A stretch of 37,084 nt of DNA from Pantoea septica. Lineage in GTDB: Bacteria; Pseudomonadota; Gammaproteobacteria; Enterobacterales; Enterobacteriaceae. Below the pieces are notes generated by a model. That model was not told the DNA's origin. It saw only the letters and a program-made list of their open reading frames with translations, and made no database searches. Where the stretch lies: the NCBI RefSeq assembly GCF_002095575.1, contig NZ_MLJJ01000040.1, forward strand, positions 1-37,084, in the 5' to 3' direction. The translations under genes and the position numbers were made by a program. Below are positions 7,844-16,247 of this stretch, one piece after another; position 1 is the stretch's first letter, and each line of letters opens with the position of its first letter.

Positions 7844-8226
7844 TACTGCCTCCTGAGCTGCATCCGGTAGGTAGCAGCAGACGGATCGGGCGATAGCGTC
7901 ACGATGCGGTAGGTTTGCGGTAAGCCTGTAGCAAGGTCAGGTGCCGTGATGGTGTGGCTCTCGCTGGGCGTATCGGTTACTTCGTTAGCCAGCGCGGTAA
8001 GGCGCAGGTCTCCGTGGAGGATATTCACGCCATCGATACGATTCAATTCATAGCGAGACAGTACCCCGCGGCCGGAATAGCTCCGCGTTGTCTCGCCGCC
8101 AGTCTCCGTTACCGGATCCCACCCAGCCTGTACTGTGTAGCTTCCAGTGAAGGGATGAACTGCATCAGCCAGGTCAGTATCAAACGCCTCCGCAATCTCT
8201 GCCTGTAACTCGTCTCGAATGCCCAT
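7843..8226 (-). CDS. Head closure/connector protein
   Basis: The 127-residue protein is beta-rich, with GYSYTV-like and SYSGRGVLSRYELNRIDG segments. I place it by position between the head completion protein and the gp10-like protein, where lambda has FII-type stoppers. The start at ATG 8224-8226 overlaps the preceding TAA (TAATG), and AGGGTG is upstream. A 13-codon longer frame to 8265 runs into the previous gene and is not needed. Some relatives are misnamed glutamate 5-kinase in databases; nothing here supports a kinase. Confidence 0.72.
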   Translation of the reverse strand: MGIRDELQAEIAEAFDTDLADAVHPFTGSYTVQAGWDPVTETGGETTRSYSGRGVLSRYELNRIDGVNILHGDLRLTALANEVTDTPSESHTITAPDLATGLPQTYRIVTLSPDPSAATYRMQLRRQ

Positions 8227-8615
8227 TATCGATACACCCTGAAAGCGAGAGGATTGCTGCGCCATGGTTTAAGCAAGGCGAGAGCAAGCTGCACATCCTC
8301 CGGCAGCGATGAATTGCTTACGGATTGCGATGATGCATAGCTCTTCGTAACCCTCACTCCATCCGCATCAACCGTTTTACTGGTCAGCGCACCAGATTCA
8401 ACCTGCTGCTTATAAAGCACGCCAGCAGCAGATGCAGAGGCGAGAAACGCGCCCGCCTGCTTAACATCATCAGGCGTAACGTCCGGCATTCCCTGCAGGT
8501 TAAGCGCGGTCAGATAGGCGTTAGCCTGCAGCACCGCTCGCGCTTTCTTCTCTGGCGTCGTCCAGTCAGCGCCAAGCACCTCATCCACGTCAGCGACGGT
8601 AATGTACGTTGTCAT
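8226..8615 (-). CDS. Head completion/adaptor protein (DnaT-like fold family)
   Basis: This 129-residue helical protein begins with TTYITVADVDEVLGADW and ends with a LPEDVQLALALLKPWR segment. In comparable phages the protein at this spot is the first connector below the portal. Its family carries a DnaT-like label in databases; that does not imply replication. GGAG lies 5 bases before ATG 8613-8615, so I prefer it over the GTG two codons upstream. Confidence 0.75.
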   Translation of the reverse strand: MTTYITVADVDEVLGADWTTPEKKARAVLQANAYLTALNLQGMPDVTPDDVKQAGAFLASASAAGVLYKQQVESGALTSKTVDADGVRVTKSYASSQSVSNSSLPEDVQLALALLKPWRSNPLAFRVYR

Positions 8616-8633
8616 GTTCACTCCGTGCTAAAT

Positions 8634-8647
8634 GGGGCCGAAGCCCC
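8634..8647 (-). repeat. Short GC hairpin with CTTCGG-type loop
   Basis: On the minus strand GGGGC, loop TTCG, GCCCC, between the 73-residue gene and the connector gene. No T run follows, so it may protect or process the messenger rather than end it. Confidence 0.55.
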
Positions 8648-8652
8648 GATGA

Positions 8653-8874
8653 TTACTTGGTTGCCGTGGTGGACTTGGTGGCTTTCTTGGCTTCCGAATT
8701 CTCACCGCCGCCTGTATTCACCGCGCCTTCGTCTTTCGGCTCGTTGCGAACGTGATCCACGCCGCCGGTTTCGCCTACGGTCTGCGGGCCGACTTTGATT
8801 TCGCCATCAGAGCCAGAGAAACCCCAGCGAGCTTTATCGTTCGGGTCTACGTAGTGGTCTTTTTCTACGGTCAT
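8653..8874 (-). CDS. Hypothetical small head-region protein, 73 residues
   Basis: The protein is short and polar, with a HYVDPNDKARWGF motif near the N-terminus and a Lys/Thr/Ala-rich tail. It lies between the major capsid gene and the first connector gene and is flanked by GC hairpins. A minor head or decoration role is possible from position only. I do not recognise a family. Confidence 0.65.
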   Translation of the reverse strand: MTVEKDHYVDPNDKARWGFSGSDGEIKVGPQTVGETGGVDHVRNEPKDEGAVNTGGGENSEAKKATKSTTATK

Positions 8875-8891
8875 GATTACATCCTCATTGA

Positions 8892-8909
8892 GCCCCGGGA
8901 TGCCGGGGC
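8892..8909 (-). repeat. GC hairpin directly after the capsid gene
   Basis: GCCCCGG, 4-base loop, CCGGGGC. It lies 9 bases after the major capsid stop. Without a T run it is more likely a 3' barrier that stabilises capsid mRNA than a terminator. Confidence 0.55.
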
Positions 8910-8917
8910 GTTAATGT

Positions 8918-9937
8918 TTATGCGGCGACAGTTGAGGTTACAAACGCCAGCGGAACCTGCTTACGGTCGAACTTGCGATCCCAGTTGGTTGCCAGAGCCA
9001 GGTCAGCCCAGTTAGCAGAAACCGGGCGCGTAGTAGTCGGCGTGCCGGTGATAGTGGTGCCGAGGAAGGAGTAGCCCAGCGGATGAATCACGAAGTCGCG
9101 ACGCGTCCATAGAGTCTCAGTGCCGCCACCGTTACCGCGTGCAGGCTCGCGATCGTACTCGAGACCATCCTCGCCAGCCGGCTGACGCTCTGCGTAGCCC
9201 AGTGCACCCGGCCCGAAGATGACCGAGAGGTACTTGGCGTCGGCTCCAGTGCCAACGACCGGCATGCTGTCATCTACGACAACGCGCATACCCTGGAAGC
9301 GACCGAACTCCGGAATCTGGTCAGCCAGCGGGGTGAAGTCGATGAGGTTGAGGATCTGCAGTTCGGTCTGTACGGCTGAGTGCATCGCAATGACGCTCAG
9401 GCCGCCCAACTGACCGGAGTAATCACCCATGGTTGCCTTGGCGCGGATAATTGCAGCTGCGTTGATGGTGCCACCCGCATCGATAACCATGTCGCCGCCA
9501 TCGTTGGCAACGTTATCGTTATAGATACCTACCACTGAGGCGATTGCACGGCGCTGCGCCTGACGCTGCCAGTAGGAGATGAGGCGGTTACCGACGAACT
9601 CCAGCGGATCCTGATTGGTGATGTTTTTCACCAGGTTCATCGCGTTCCAGCCTTCGTTCAGGTATGCCGCGCGCGCCTGCATGCTTGCAGAGGTTACGGA
9701 CAGCGGAACCGCGATGTCGGTGTAAACGTCGTTCGAGTAGTTAGGCTCGATAGACGCATCCAGATCGACCCACCAAGGAATGGTGAAGGTGTTAGAAGGA
9801 CCGGCCAGCAGAGTGCTCATGTCGTTGTTGTTGGTCAGGATGCCTGACTCAAAAAACGCGGTTCGCTCTGCTGCGTTAACGTTGATGTAGTCGCGCAGTT
9901 CGTCGCGGAAAACTACGTCAGAAAGAATGGTTGGCAT
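8918..9937 (-). CDS. Major capsid protein
   Basis: This 339-residue protein builds the icosahedral head shell. The start MPTILSDVVFRDELRDY and segments such as TFTIPWWVDLD, WNAMNLVKNITNQDPLEFVG and the C-terminal FVIHPLGYSF are typical of HK97-fold coat proteins of this portal/scaffold type. It directly follows a scaffold gene, with 11 bases between. It carries no N-terminal protease or delta domain, fitting use of a separate scaffold. Confidence 0.9.
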   Translation of the reverse strand: MPTILSDVVFRDELRDYINVNAAERTAFFESGILTNNNDMSTLLAGPSNTFTIPWWVDLDASIEPNYSNDVYTDIAVPLSVTSASMQARAAYLNEGWNAMNLVKNITNQDPLEFVGNRLISYWQRQAQRRAIASVVGIYNDNVANDGGDMVIDAGGTINAAAIIRAKATMGDYSGQLGGLSVIAMHSAVQTELQILNLIDFTPLADQIPEFGRFQGMRVVVDDSMPVVGTGADAKYLSVIFGPGALGYAERQPAGEDGLEYDREPARGNGGGTETLWTRRDFVIHPLGYSFLGTTITGTPTTTRPVSANWADLALATNWDRKFDRKQVPLAFVTSTVAA

Positions 9938-9948
9938 TGCTTAAATCC

Positions 9949-10647
9949 TTATTGGGTCGCCTCATGAGCCTTCTTGAGTCGCTCATATTCGGCTGGGTTA
10001 TTTTTGCGGAGCTCGACGCGCTCCATACCACGAAGTTCTTCCCATTTTTTGGCAACCCGGTCACCACTCTTAGGCGCGGCCCCGCCGCCACCTGCCTGAC
10101 TGCCGCGCACGAGGGATGCGTAACGCGGAGAGGTTTCGAACTCTTTTTGCAGGTCAGCAAGAGTGCTGACCGTGAGATTGCCTGACTCATCAGCAATGCG
10201 TACCTGCCCTTCTGCCACCTTCAGGCGGCGCGCAATAAACTCGGTGAGGATTTCGGCGTTAGAGCCATCTGCAATTGCCGTAGCGACGCGAGTAGCTGCG
10301 AGGTTGATATCGCGCTGCTCAATGGAGCGGCGAAGCTCTACGAGGCTATTACGCTCGCGCTCAAGTTCAGCCTGCGAGCTCTGGAAAAGCTGCTGATAAT
10401 TACCCTCAGCTGCCAGACGCTCTTCTTCTTTTCGGCGGGCTTCTTCTTCTGCGGCGCGGCGACGTTCCTGCTCGGCTTTCTTCTCTGCCAGAAGCTCGTC
10501 ACGCTGGCGTTTTAAACCGCTGACGTCTTCCTGAGGGATGCCATCAACCTGTAGCTGATAGACCTCGCCCTGCTGCACATACAGCGCCTGTTTGGCTTCA
10601 TCGAGCTGAGCGAATTCCTCAGCGGTAAGCTGATACTTCAGAGTCAT
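9949..10647 (-). CDS. Capsid scaffold protein
   Basis: This 232-residue protein is dominated by a long charged coiled coil from about residue 45 to 110 (KKAEQERRRAAEEEARRKEE). A Gly-rich hinge lies near residue 187 (GGGGAAP), followed by a short basic C-terminal helix, the usual coat-binding end of scaffolds. The gene lies just upstream of the capsid gene, the standard position. It guides procapsid assembly and then leaves. Confidence 0.87.
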   Translation of the reverse strand: MTLKYQLTAEEFAQLDEAKQALYVQQGEVYQLQVDGIPQEDVSGLKRQRDELLAEKKAEQERRRAAEEEARRKEEERLAAEGNYQQLFQSSQAELERERNSLVELRRSIEQRDINLAATRVATAIADGSNAEILTEFIARRLKVAEGQVRIADESGNLTVSTLADLQKEFETSPRYASLVRGSQAGGGGAAPKSGDRVAKKWEELRGMERVELRKNNPAEYERLKKAHEATQ

Positions 10648-10669
10648 ACATTCTCCTGAATGGATGTGT

Positions 10670-10684
10670 GCTGGCCCGGCCAGC
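10670..10684. repeat. GC inverted repeat before the scaffold gene
   Basis: GCTGGCC, one base, GGCCAGC in the 80-base gap upstream of the scaffold gene. No T run follows on the minus strand. It may be an mRNA processing or stability hairpin. Confidence 0.5.
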
Positions 10685-10729
10685 GTTTAGATGTGATTTT
10701 TAGGCATTATAAAAGCCGGACAGGTGGCC

Positions 10730-10927
10730 CTAGCTTTCGAATCTTTGGGATAGGTTTGGGTACTTTTCGGGCAGCGTGATCTCAGCACCGCAATTGCTGC
10801 ACTGGTGCTTAAAAGCTATGGAGCCGCTAAGCAGCGCTATCGACGAAGCATTGTCTGCCAAGTAAGTCATCATGCCGTCCGAACATGCATCGCAGGCATA
10901 CTCATTCACCAGGTTGATTACCTTCAC
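10730..10927 (-). CDS. Small zinc-ribbon protein, 65 residues
   Basis: Two CxxC pairs are visible, CDAC at residues 12-15 and CSNC at about 43-46, enough to bind one zinc ion. The rest is short and without further motif. The function is unknown; small zinc proteins of this kind recur between head genes in related phages. The start is a GTG at 10925-10927, which lies inside a small stem (10925-10938) together with its own Shine-Dalgarno, so translation may be controlled. Confidence 0.68.
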   Translation of the reverse strand: MKVINLVNEYACDACSDGMMTYLADNASSIALLSGSIAFKHQCSNCGAEITLPEKYPNLSQRFES

Positions 10928-10984
10928 CTCTCTAGGTGGTAGCTTTATCTTTTTGTCTCTTTTGTTTAATGCAGGAAATAGCTT

Positions 10985-12028
10985 TTAAATCCCAGCAAGC
11001 TCGAATGCGTGCGGCTCTAAATCTTTGAGTTGGTCGAGTGTGTACTGCTTACCGTTGTCATCAACGAAGCGATCAATGGTCAGCTCGCCTTTGCTGAACA
11101 GCTTGTAACGCGATGGCCCGAGCACCTCTTTCTGGAATGCTGCAGGTTGCCTTGCCAGCCAGTCACCGTAACTGGTGTTGCTGCTTACCTGCTCCACTCC
11201 ATCTGGCCCAACAGAGGGGCGCGTGCTGCCGGGAATCTCTCGCTGATATTCAGGCTTGAGAACCGGCACGATTGAAGACCTACAACCCCAGTGAGCAGGA
11301 GGCTTTGGCCCATCCAGCGGATAAACCTTCCTGTCTCGCGCACGGCAAACTGGCGTCGTTCTGCTATCGAGAGTAGCTATCCAGCGATGCCCCTGCAGGA
11401 TGTCGTCATTCTGCTTCAGCGTTTCCGCCCGGGCTGATGAGGCGACGTGGTTAGTCATCGTCCTGACGAGTGAGCCGACCTGCTCCTCGTGCGACACACC
11501 CAGCGAGGTTAAGCGCCGGATGATTTGCTTCTGCGTCTCGCCAAGAGATGAGCCGATAGCGATTTCGCTCAGGATGTCAGCCGTCTTCTTGCTGCCGAAC
11601 TGTGAGAGTGCGCCGGTGATGTCGATAACCTGCCTGCCACGCCCTACAGCAAGCTCTAACGGGTCAGCCAGTACAGCAGCGGCTATCATCTCTGCCGATG
11701 GCTCAGCGAGGCGTACAGAAGCTTTAACGATTTGGCCGAGGAGTTTGTTGTTAAAGGTAAATTCGTATTGCGCAAACTCACCCAGGTCGAGCTTCTGCTG
11801 CCGTGACAGTTCGCCGTAGATGGCGTTCAGGTCACTCCTGAGCGTTTCTATCTGCCGGTTGTAACGAGCGGTGGCGTACTGACTCAATCCTTCGTTAACA
11901 GCGTCTTTAGCTCGCCTGATGGCCTTGCGTACAAACTTGGCCGCCTTACCTGCAAGCCCCGAACCGAATCGCTGTACGTAAACCTGATGGCGCGTGGCGG
12001 CGTCTGTCGTGTAACCGTCTGCGCTCAT
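10985..12028 (-). CDS. Minor head protein/head morphogenesis protein (SPP1 gp7, Mu F type)
   Basis: This 347-residue protein is an internal head component that binds the portal and helps DNA exit or head maturation. The family core is near residues 215-260: IATLDSRTTPVCRARDRK, followed by PPAHWGCRS. Both carry the conserved Cys and His. The N-terminal half is helical and basic. It starts 3 bases after the portal stop. Confidence 0.88.
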   Translation of the reverse strand: MSADGYTTDAATRHQVYVQRFGSGLAGKAAKFVRKAIRRAKDAVNEGLSQYATARYNRQIETLRSDLNAIYGELSRQQKLDLGEFAQYEFTFNNKLLGQIVKASVRLAEPSAEMIAAAVLADPLELAVGRGRQVIDITGALSQFGSKKTADILSEIAIGSSLGETQKQIIRRLTSLGVSHEEQVGSLVRTMTNHVASSARAETLKQNDDILQGHRWIATLDSRTTPVCRARDRKVYPLDGPKPPAHWGCRSSIVPVLKPEYQREIPGSTRPSVGPDGVEQVSSNTSYGDWLARQPAAFQKEVLGPSRYKLFSKGELTIDRFVDDNGKQYTLDQLKDLEPHAFELAGI

Positions 12029-12030
12029 GG

Positions 12031-13491
12031 TTATTCCTCAGTGACTGGTTCAGGGTCATCAGTAACGGCATCGCCTTCAATGACTGGCTCTTCAGCACGC
12101 TCGGCATCTATGTCATCGTCGTTGCGGTCGGCCTCAATGATTGCCGCCTGACGAAGATTGGTTCTAAGGTCAGATTTGGCGATGAAGCCCTGCTGCCAGA
12201 GCTGGATTTGCGCCATAATCATCTGCGCATCCATCGTCTCATCGAAGAATTCCTGATTCAGCCAGAAAATAGTATTGGCCATATCAGATACGCCGCTCAT
12301 GTAGAGCTGCGCGTCCAGAATGGCACGCTTCAGGGCTTCACTGACGTTACCGGCAATCGTACCGAGCACGCTGTTATCGCTGCTGTAGCGGATGCGGGCG
12401 GCCTCTGCAGTCTCGTTCTGACCTGACTGCTGCACGATGCGCGCGCCAATCATGAGCATCTGGTTTTCTTTTTCCTGCATCAGCTTCAGGGCAAGCTGGC
12501 TTTCGTTCGCCTGCAGCATTGATGCCTGACCAGAGCGACCCAGTGAATAGCCTCGGGTTGAGCCGATCTGGATTCCGCCCGGGTTCCAGGTCTCAAACTC
12601 TGACTGCTCAATGTCAGTAGTGAAGAACAGCGTCGGCTGGCTGCTGATAAAGCCTGACTCTTCCACTGTGGCACTGTTGCCATAGTGAAGTACGTTCACC
12701 TCAGCGAGGTCTTCGAGAGGTGCCTTATCGATGCGAGCGTCGTTGCTCTCAGCGCCGAAGAAGTAGAACGGGATGTGATCGAACGTCTTGCCGCTGAAGT
12801 CAGTCGGGTACACGTCGAGCTGCGGCGTTTCGTACGGATCGCCTTCATGCCACATGCGGTGACGATATACGCCATCTTCGAGCGTCAGCGCGCGGTATTG
12901 CTTGCGAACGTCAAAGCTGAACTCGTCGGCTTCAGTTTTGTTGTAGCACTCTGAGAATACAACCATCGTCAGCTTGCGCACGCCGTTAATCACGTCCTCG
13001 CGCCAGTTGATGATGCTCATGGCTTCGTAGAGGTGAATGTGAGCAAAGCGCCCTGCTGTCTGTGCTCGCGTCGGACGAGTTCCTTCTGGCGCGTCACTGG
13101 TCGGGTAGTCCACAAAGAAACCGCCGCGGCCGGTATCGAGGTCTTCGCCTACAGCCTCTTTGGATAACTGCTCGAGGCTTGTACCATCACCGCTGGCGTT
13201 CTCGATGAGGTAACTCACCGAATCCGGCAAATCTACCTCGGCAGTTTTGCGGAACACTGCGCCAATAAGCCCCTGACGAGTGCGTCCGGTGATGTTGAGG
13301 AACATGGCGCGCTTCAGCAGTGCTGTGTAGCGGGCTTTGTTCTCGTCGCTGTCGTTAGTGGGATCAGGCATTGGCAGGTAAAGAATCCCCTGCTCTTTAA
13401 TTGCACGGCTGCCGGCCACGCAGTCTTTGACAAGCTGCCATGACTTTGCGGCATCGCTGTATTCTTCTCTTGCGTATGAATAGTTAGCCAT
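12031..13491 (-). CDS. Portal protein (DUF4055 type)
   Basis: This 486-residue protein forms the dodecameric ring through which DNA enters and leaves the head. Order of genes (large terminase, portal, minor head protein), length, and segments such as YLPMPDPTND, RQGLIGAVFRKT and LDTGRGGFFVDYP identify the DUF4055 portal family. The C-terminal 30 residues are acidic, ending DDPEPVTEE. The ATG lies 7 bases past the terminase stop. Confidence 0.9.
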   Translation of the reverse strand: MANYSYAREEYSDAAKSWQLVKDCVAGSRAIKEQGILYLPMPDPTNDSDENKARYTALLKRAMFLNITGRTRQGLIGAVFRKTAEVDLPDSVSYLIENASGDGTSLEQLSKEAVGEDLDTGRGGFFVDYPTSDAPEGTRPTRAQTAGRFAHIHLYEAMSIINWREDVINGVRKLTMVVFSECYNKTEADEFSFDVRKQYRALTLEDGVYRHRMWHEGDPYETPQLDVYPTDFSGKTFDHIPFYFFGAESNDARIDKAPLEDLAEVNVLHYGNSATVEESGFISSQPTLFFTTDIEQSEFETWNPGGIQIGSTRGYSLGRSGQASMLQANESQLALKLMQEKENQMLMIGARIVQQSGQNETAEAARIRYSSDNSVLGTIAGNVSEALKRAILDAQLYMSGVSDMANTIFWLNQEFFDETMDAQMIMAQIQLWQQGFIAKSDLRTNLRQAAIIEADRNDDDIDAERAEEPVIEGDAVTDDPEPVTEE

Positions 13492-13497
13492 AGTCGC

Positions 13498-14982
13498 TTA
13501 TCGTCTGAATGTAACTGGAGCCGCTTTAAGGACGCTGCGTTTCTTCTGCGTCACGGCGAAATAACGGAAGCTGTCAGCCCCGTGTGAGGTGTGGTCGTGT
13601 AATGGCTTGTCTTTCCAGCACCCGCGCTTGTCGTCCCACTCCTTGCGGTAACCTTCCAGCGCGATAATGCCCTCGGCACACTTGTGCTCATTAAAGGCGC
13701 ACTTCGGCAGGATTTCACGCACCTGCTCTATGCCGTCATCAACCCCGAGCTTAGGGACGACCTGAAAGGTGATGGAGTATTTAACGCCGTCAATCTCATA
13801 GCCCTCTCGGGCCAGTTCGCGGCGTGATTTGGCATCAGAGCCAAACTCCCTGTTGTCGATGTCGTGAGGCCCCCAGTGAGCGGCGTACTCGTAGCCCTTA
13901 TCCTTCAGCACCTTCATGTAGTGCCGAAGGCCTTCGCCGCTGTTCTCGTAGTAGTCGATGACGTGATATTCCTCGCCAACGATACGCACGAACCAGATGG
14001 CCGTAGAGTCGCCCACGCCGATATCCCAGAACGTGTGAACCGGCAGGTGAGAGTTGTCCGGTAGCGCGCCGATCCGCTTCTGCTCGTACAGTTTGCGGAA
14101 CTGCTTCGCGTAGTAAGCGCCCTCGACTGACTGTTGAAACGCCTCTGCCGGTATCGACGGATATTCGCGCTTCATGTCATCGCCGAGCGTTTTCTCTTTA
14201 GCGTAATACCAGGCTCTCTGCCGCTCGTTAGTCACTACCCCATGCTTTGCCTCAATGTCAGCGAAATAATCGCTCAGGCGCTGCGGTATTGGCTCAACGG
14301 GGTCGATTGCATATAGGGGGTTCTTCCACCATGAGAAGAAGAAGAATTTCCAGTCTAACTGTGAGAGCTGCTTGCCCTGAATGAGCGCCTTTTCTGCCGA
14401 CTGGCAGTAATCGAAGAAGTAACCAGCGCGGCCTTCTGCAGTGCTTTCAATCGTCGTGAAACAGTCGCCTGATACTGCTTCAAAAGCACCGGTGACAATC
14501 TCGCGGGCCTTGTCCGGGAACTTAGCGCATATCTTGCCGAACTCGGAAACATGCAGATAACGAAGCGTGCCGCCGCGGAAAGACGTACTGATATAGAGCG
14601 AACCGCCCTTGCTGAATACCAGCTCACCCGCTGCATCATTGCTCGCAGGGTTGGCGGCTTTAATCTCGTCCGGAAGGCGGTCATAGGCATATTTAATCTT
14701 CTCGCGGAAAAGGCGCTTGGCGTCGTTCAGTGTGTGGGCGATAAGGGCACATTTGGCTGCTTCGAACAAAGCGGCGTCCAACTGAATGATGCATACCTCA
14801 GTGGTGAAACCTAGCTGACGAGCTTTCAGGATGATGTTGCGGGTATGCATGCCCTTGAAGTATTCGAGCTGCTCGGGCGTCATCTGGAAGCGTACTGGTT
14901 TGCCTTCTTTGTCGGTTATCCAGTAGAGGTGATTCAGGCGCCAGAGTTTGTCTCGCAGAAGCTTGAGGTGTTCTGGCTTCAT
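13498..14982 (-). CDS. Terminase large subunit
   Basis: This 494-residue DNA packaging motor has an N-terminal ATPase and a C-terminal nuclease. The Walker A-like motif is KARQLGFTT at residues 53-61, and the Walker B region is YLHVSEFG at 142-149. The nuclease domain starts near residue 315 with HTFWDIGVGDSTAIWF, an RNase H-fold acid motif. It starts 2 bases after the small subunit gene. No cos-like site was identified, so cos or headful packaging cannot be decided. Confidence 0.95.
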   Translation of the reverse strand: MKPEHLKLLRDKLWRLNHLYWITDKEGKPVRFQMTPEQLEYFKGMHTRNIILKARQLGFTTEVCIIQLDAALFEAAKCALIAHTLNDAKRLFREKIKYAYDRLPDEIKAANPASNDAAGELVFSKGGSLYISTSFRGGTLRYLHVSEFGKICAKFPDKAREIVTGAFEAVSGDCFTTIESTAEGRAGYFFDYCQSAEKALIQGKQLSQLDWKFFFFSWWKNPLYAIDPVEPIPQRLSDYFADIEAKHGVVTNERQRAWYYAKEKTLGDDMKREYPSIPAEAFQQSVEGAYYAKQFRKLYEQKRIGALPDNSHLPVHTFWDIGVGDSTAIWFVRIVGEEYHVIDYYENSGEGLRHYMKVLKDKGYEYAAHWGPHDIDNREFGSDAKSRRELAREGYEIDGVKYSITFQVVPKLGVDDGIEQVREILPKCAFNEHKCAEGIIALEGYRKEWDDKRGCWKDKPLHDHTSHGADSFRYFAVTQKKRSVLKAAPVTFRR

Positions 14983-14984
14983 GC

Positions 14985-15497
14985 TTACCCCTTAGCTAGA
15001 TCGTCCATCAGGTCGGATAACGTATCCGTGACCGTGTTCCTGTCGCCGCTGTCGATGTTGTAGGCCTCGCGCTCAGCTTTGATGACCTTAATCTGCGCGT
15101 CGACGCCGGCAGTGATAGAGCGAGCCATTGAAGCGTGGTTGTCTTCGGTAATTTCTGCGTCAGCGAGGAAGTCTCGAAGCTTGTTTGTGATGCCTCGCCA
15201 TGCGGCTAGGCCTTCACGGTGAGCCAGAACGACAGAGGCGGCTTCGTCAGATGCCTGGTCAACTATCTGCGCATCAGTTACCGCATCGCGCTGGTAACCG
15301 CTACTGGTAACTGAATTGGTAACCTTTGCTTTGGTGGCGCTTCTTACCTTATCGGTAAGGTCTCTTTGCCACCCCTCTTTAGCAGCTCGCTTCGTGATAC
15401 CAACGTGACTCACGCCATGCTTCTCGGCTATAGCGCGTATGGACAACGAGCCAGCGCGGTAAGCCGATTCGATGGCCTCCCAATCTGGTGTCGCCAT
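14985..15497 (-). CDS. Terminase small subunit
   Basis: This 170-residue protein recognises phage DNA for packaging. Residues 10-45 form a helix-turn-helix (SIRAIAEKHGVSHVGITKRA), followed by KEGWQRDL, a pattern common in small terminases. The rest is helical and would form the ring. It lies directly upstream of the large subunit gene in the same strand. Confidence 0.88.
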   Translation of the reverse strand: MATPDWEAIESAYRAGSLSIRAIAEKHGVSHVGITKRAAKEGWQRDLTDKVRSATKAKVTNSVTSSGYQRDAVTDAQIVDQASDEAASVVLAHREGLAAWRGITNKLRDFLADAEITEDNHASMARSITAGVDAQIKVIKAEREAYNIDSGDRNTVTDTLSDLMDDLAKG

Positions 15498-15551
15498 AGT
15501 CTTTTTATTCCTTTACAGGTTATGATGATTCTTTATTCAAGAGGTATCGTA

Positions 15552-16175
15552 ATGGATAACAAAGAAGAAGCTTACAAACAGCAAATCTCTTTTTTAGACA
15601 GAGCGGATGAGGAAATAAAAACTCTTTTCCTTCAGATGACCAACAAAAATTTTAAGGCTGATTTCCTTTTGGCTGCAGGCATTGCAAGAAGAAGTTGCGC
15701 CCTTACCTCAGGGTTCAAACACATGATCAAGGATAGAAACTCGTTGTGCGCACTAGGCATTCTACGCATGCAACTTGATAACACTCTCCGCCTATATGCT
15801 GGTTTCTTCTCAAAAGACAGGGTGCAGTTCTCCGAGGATGTTTTGAGTGGAAAGCATATAAGGAAATTGATGGCTGATGACAATAAGCCTATGACAGATA
15901 ATTATCTTGCGCGCAGAGTCAGCGAAATCAATCCTTGGGTTATCAACGTTTACAATAAAACTAGCGGTTATATCCACTTCTCTAATGAGCATATTAAAGA
16001 AGCTATTCGCCATAAAGGCGGGGAAAATTACGAGCTAATCATCGGCCCAAACGACTCCGACCGAGAGGAGGTGGATTTTCTCGAGCCTTTGCAGTGTTTC
16101 ACGCACGTTACCATGATGATAAAGGTTCAGCTTGAAGACTGGCTTGGGCTGCTAGATAGGTCTCAGGTAAAATAA
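15552..16175 (+). CDS. Hypothetical helical protein, 207 residues, independent cargo gene
   Basis: I do not recognise a firm family. The protein is helical, with NFKADFLLAAGIARRS, ILRMQLDNTLRLYAGF and a later SGYIHFSNEHI. The run of conserved-looking helices followed by a Ser-x-x-His segment recalls host proteins of the DUF5677/DUF6988 sort, but this is only an impression. It is transcribed against the late operon. The ATG at 15552 has GAGG 7 bases upstream; the longer frame from 15366 overlaps the small terminase and is rejected. Base composition (more A/T) differs from the neighbouring terminase genes, suggesting separate acquisition. A long hairpin follows the stop. Confidence 0.72.
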   Translation: MDNKEEAYKQQISFLDRADEEIKTLFLQMTNKNFKADFLLAAGIARRSCALTSGFKHMIKDRNSLCALGILRMQLDNTLRLYAGFFSKDRVQFSEDVLSGKHIRKLMADDNKPMTDNYLARRVSEINPWVINVYNKTSGYIHFSNEHIKEAIRHKGGENYELIIGPNDSDREEVDFLEPLQCFTHVTMMIKVQLEDWLGLLDRSQVK

Positions 16176-16178
16176 TCC

Positions 16179-16217
16179 TCATCATCGGGCGCACTGCTTG
16201 AATGCGCCCTGTGATGA
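16179..16217. terminator. Long hairpin between two convergent genes, possible two-way terminator
   Basis: TCATCA, two bases, GGGCGCA, a 9-base loop, TGCGCCC, two bases, TGATGA. It lies between the ends of the plus-strand gene (16175) and rha (16248). A T-rich but not pure T tract (ATTATTTT) follows on the minus strand, and none on the plus strand. Confidence 0.45.
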
Positions 16218-16247
16218 AAGCCGTTGTGAAAGAGGCTCTCTGCTCAC

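Noticed and set aside
7843..8226. Glutamate 5-kinase, a label used for some relatives
   Set aside because: The protein is too short and has no kinase motif; position fits a head-tail connector.
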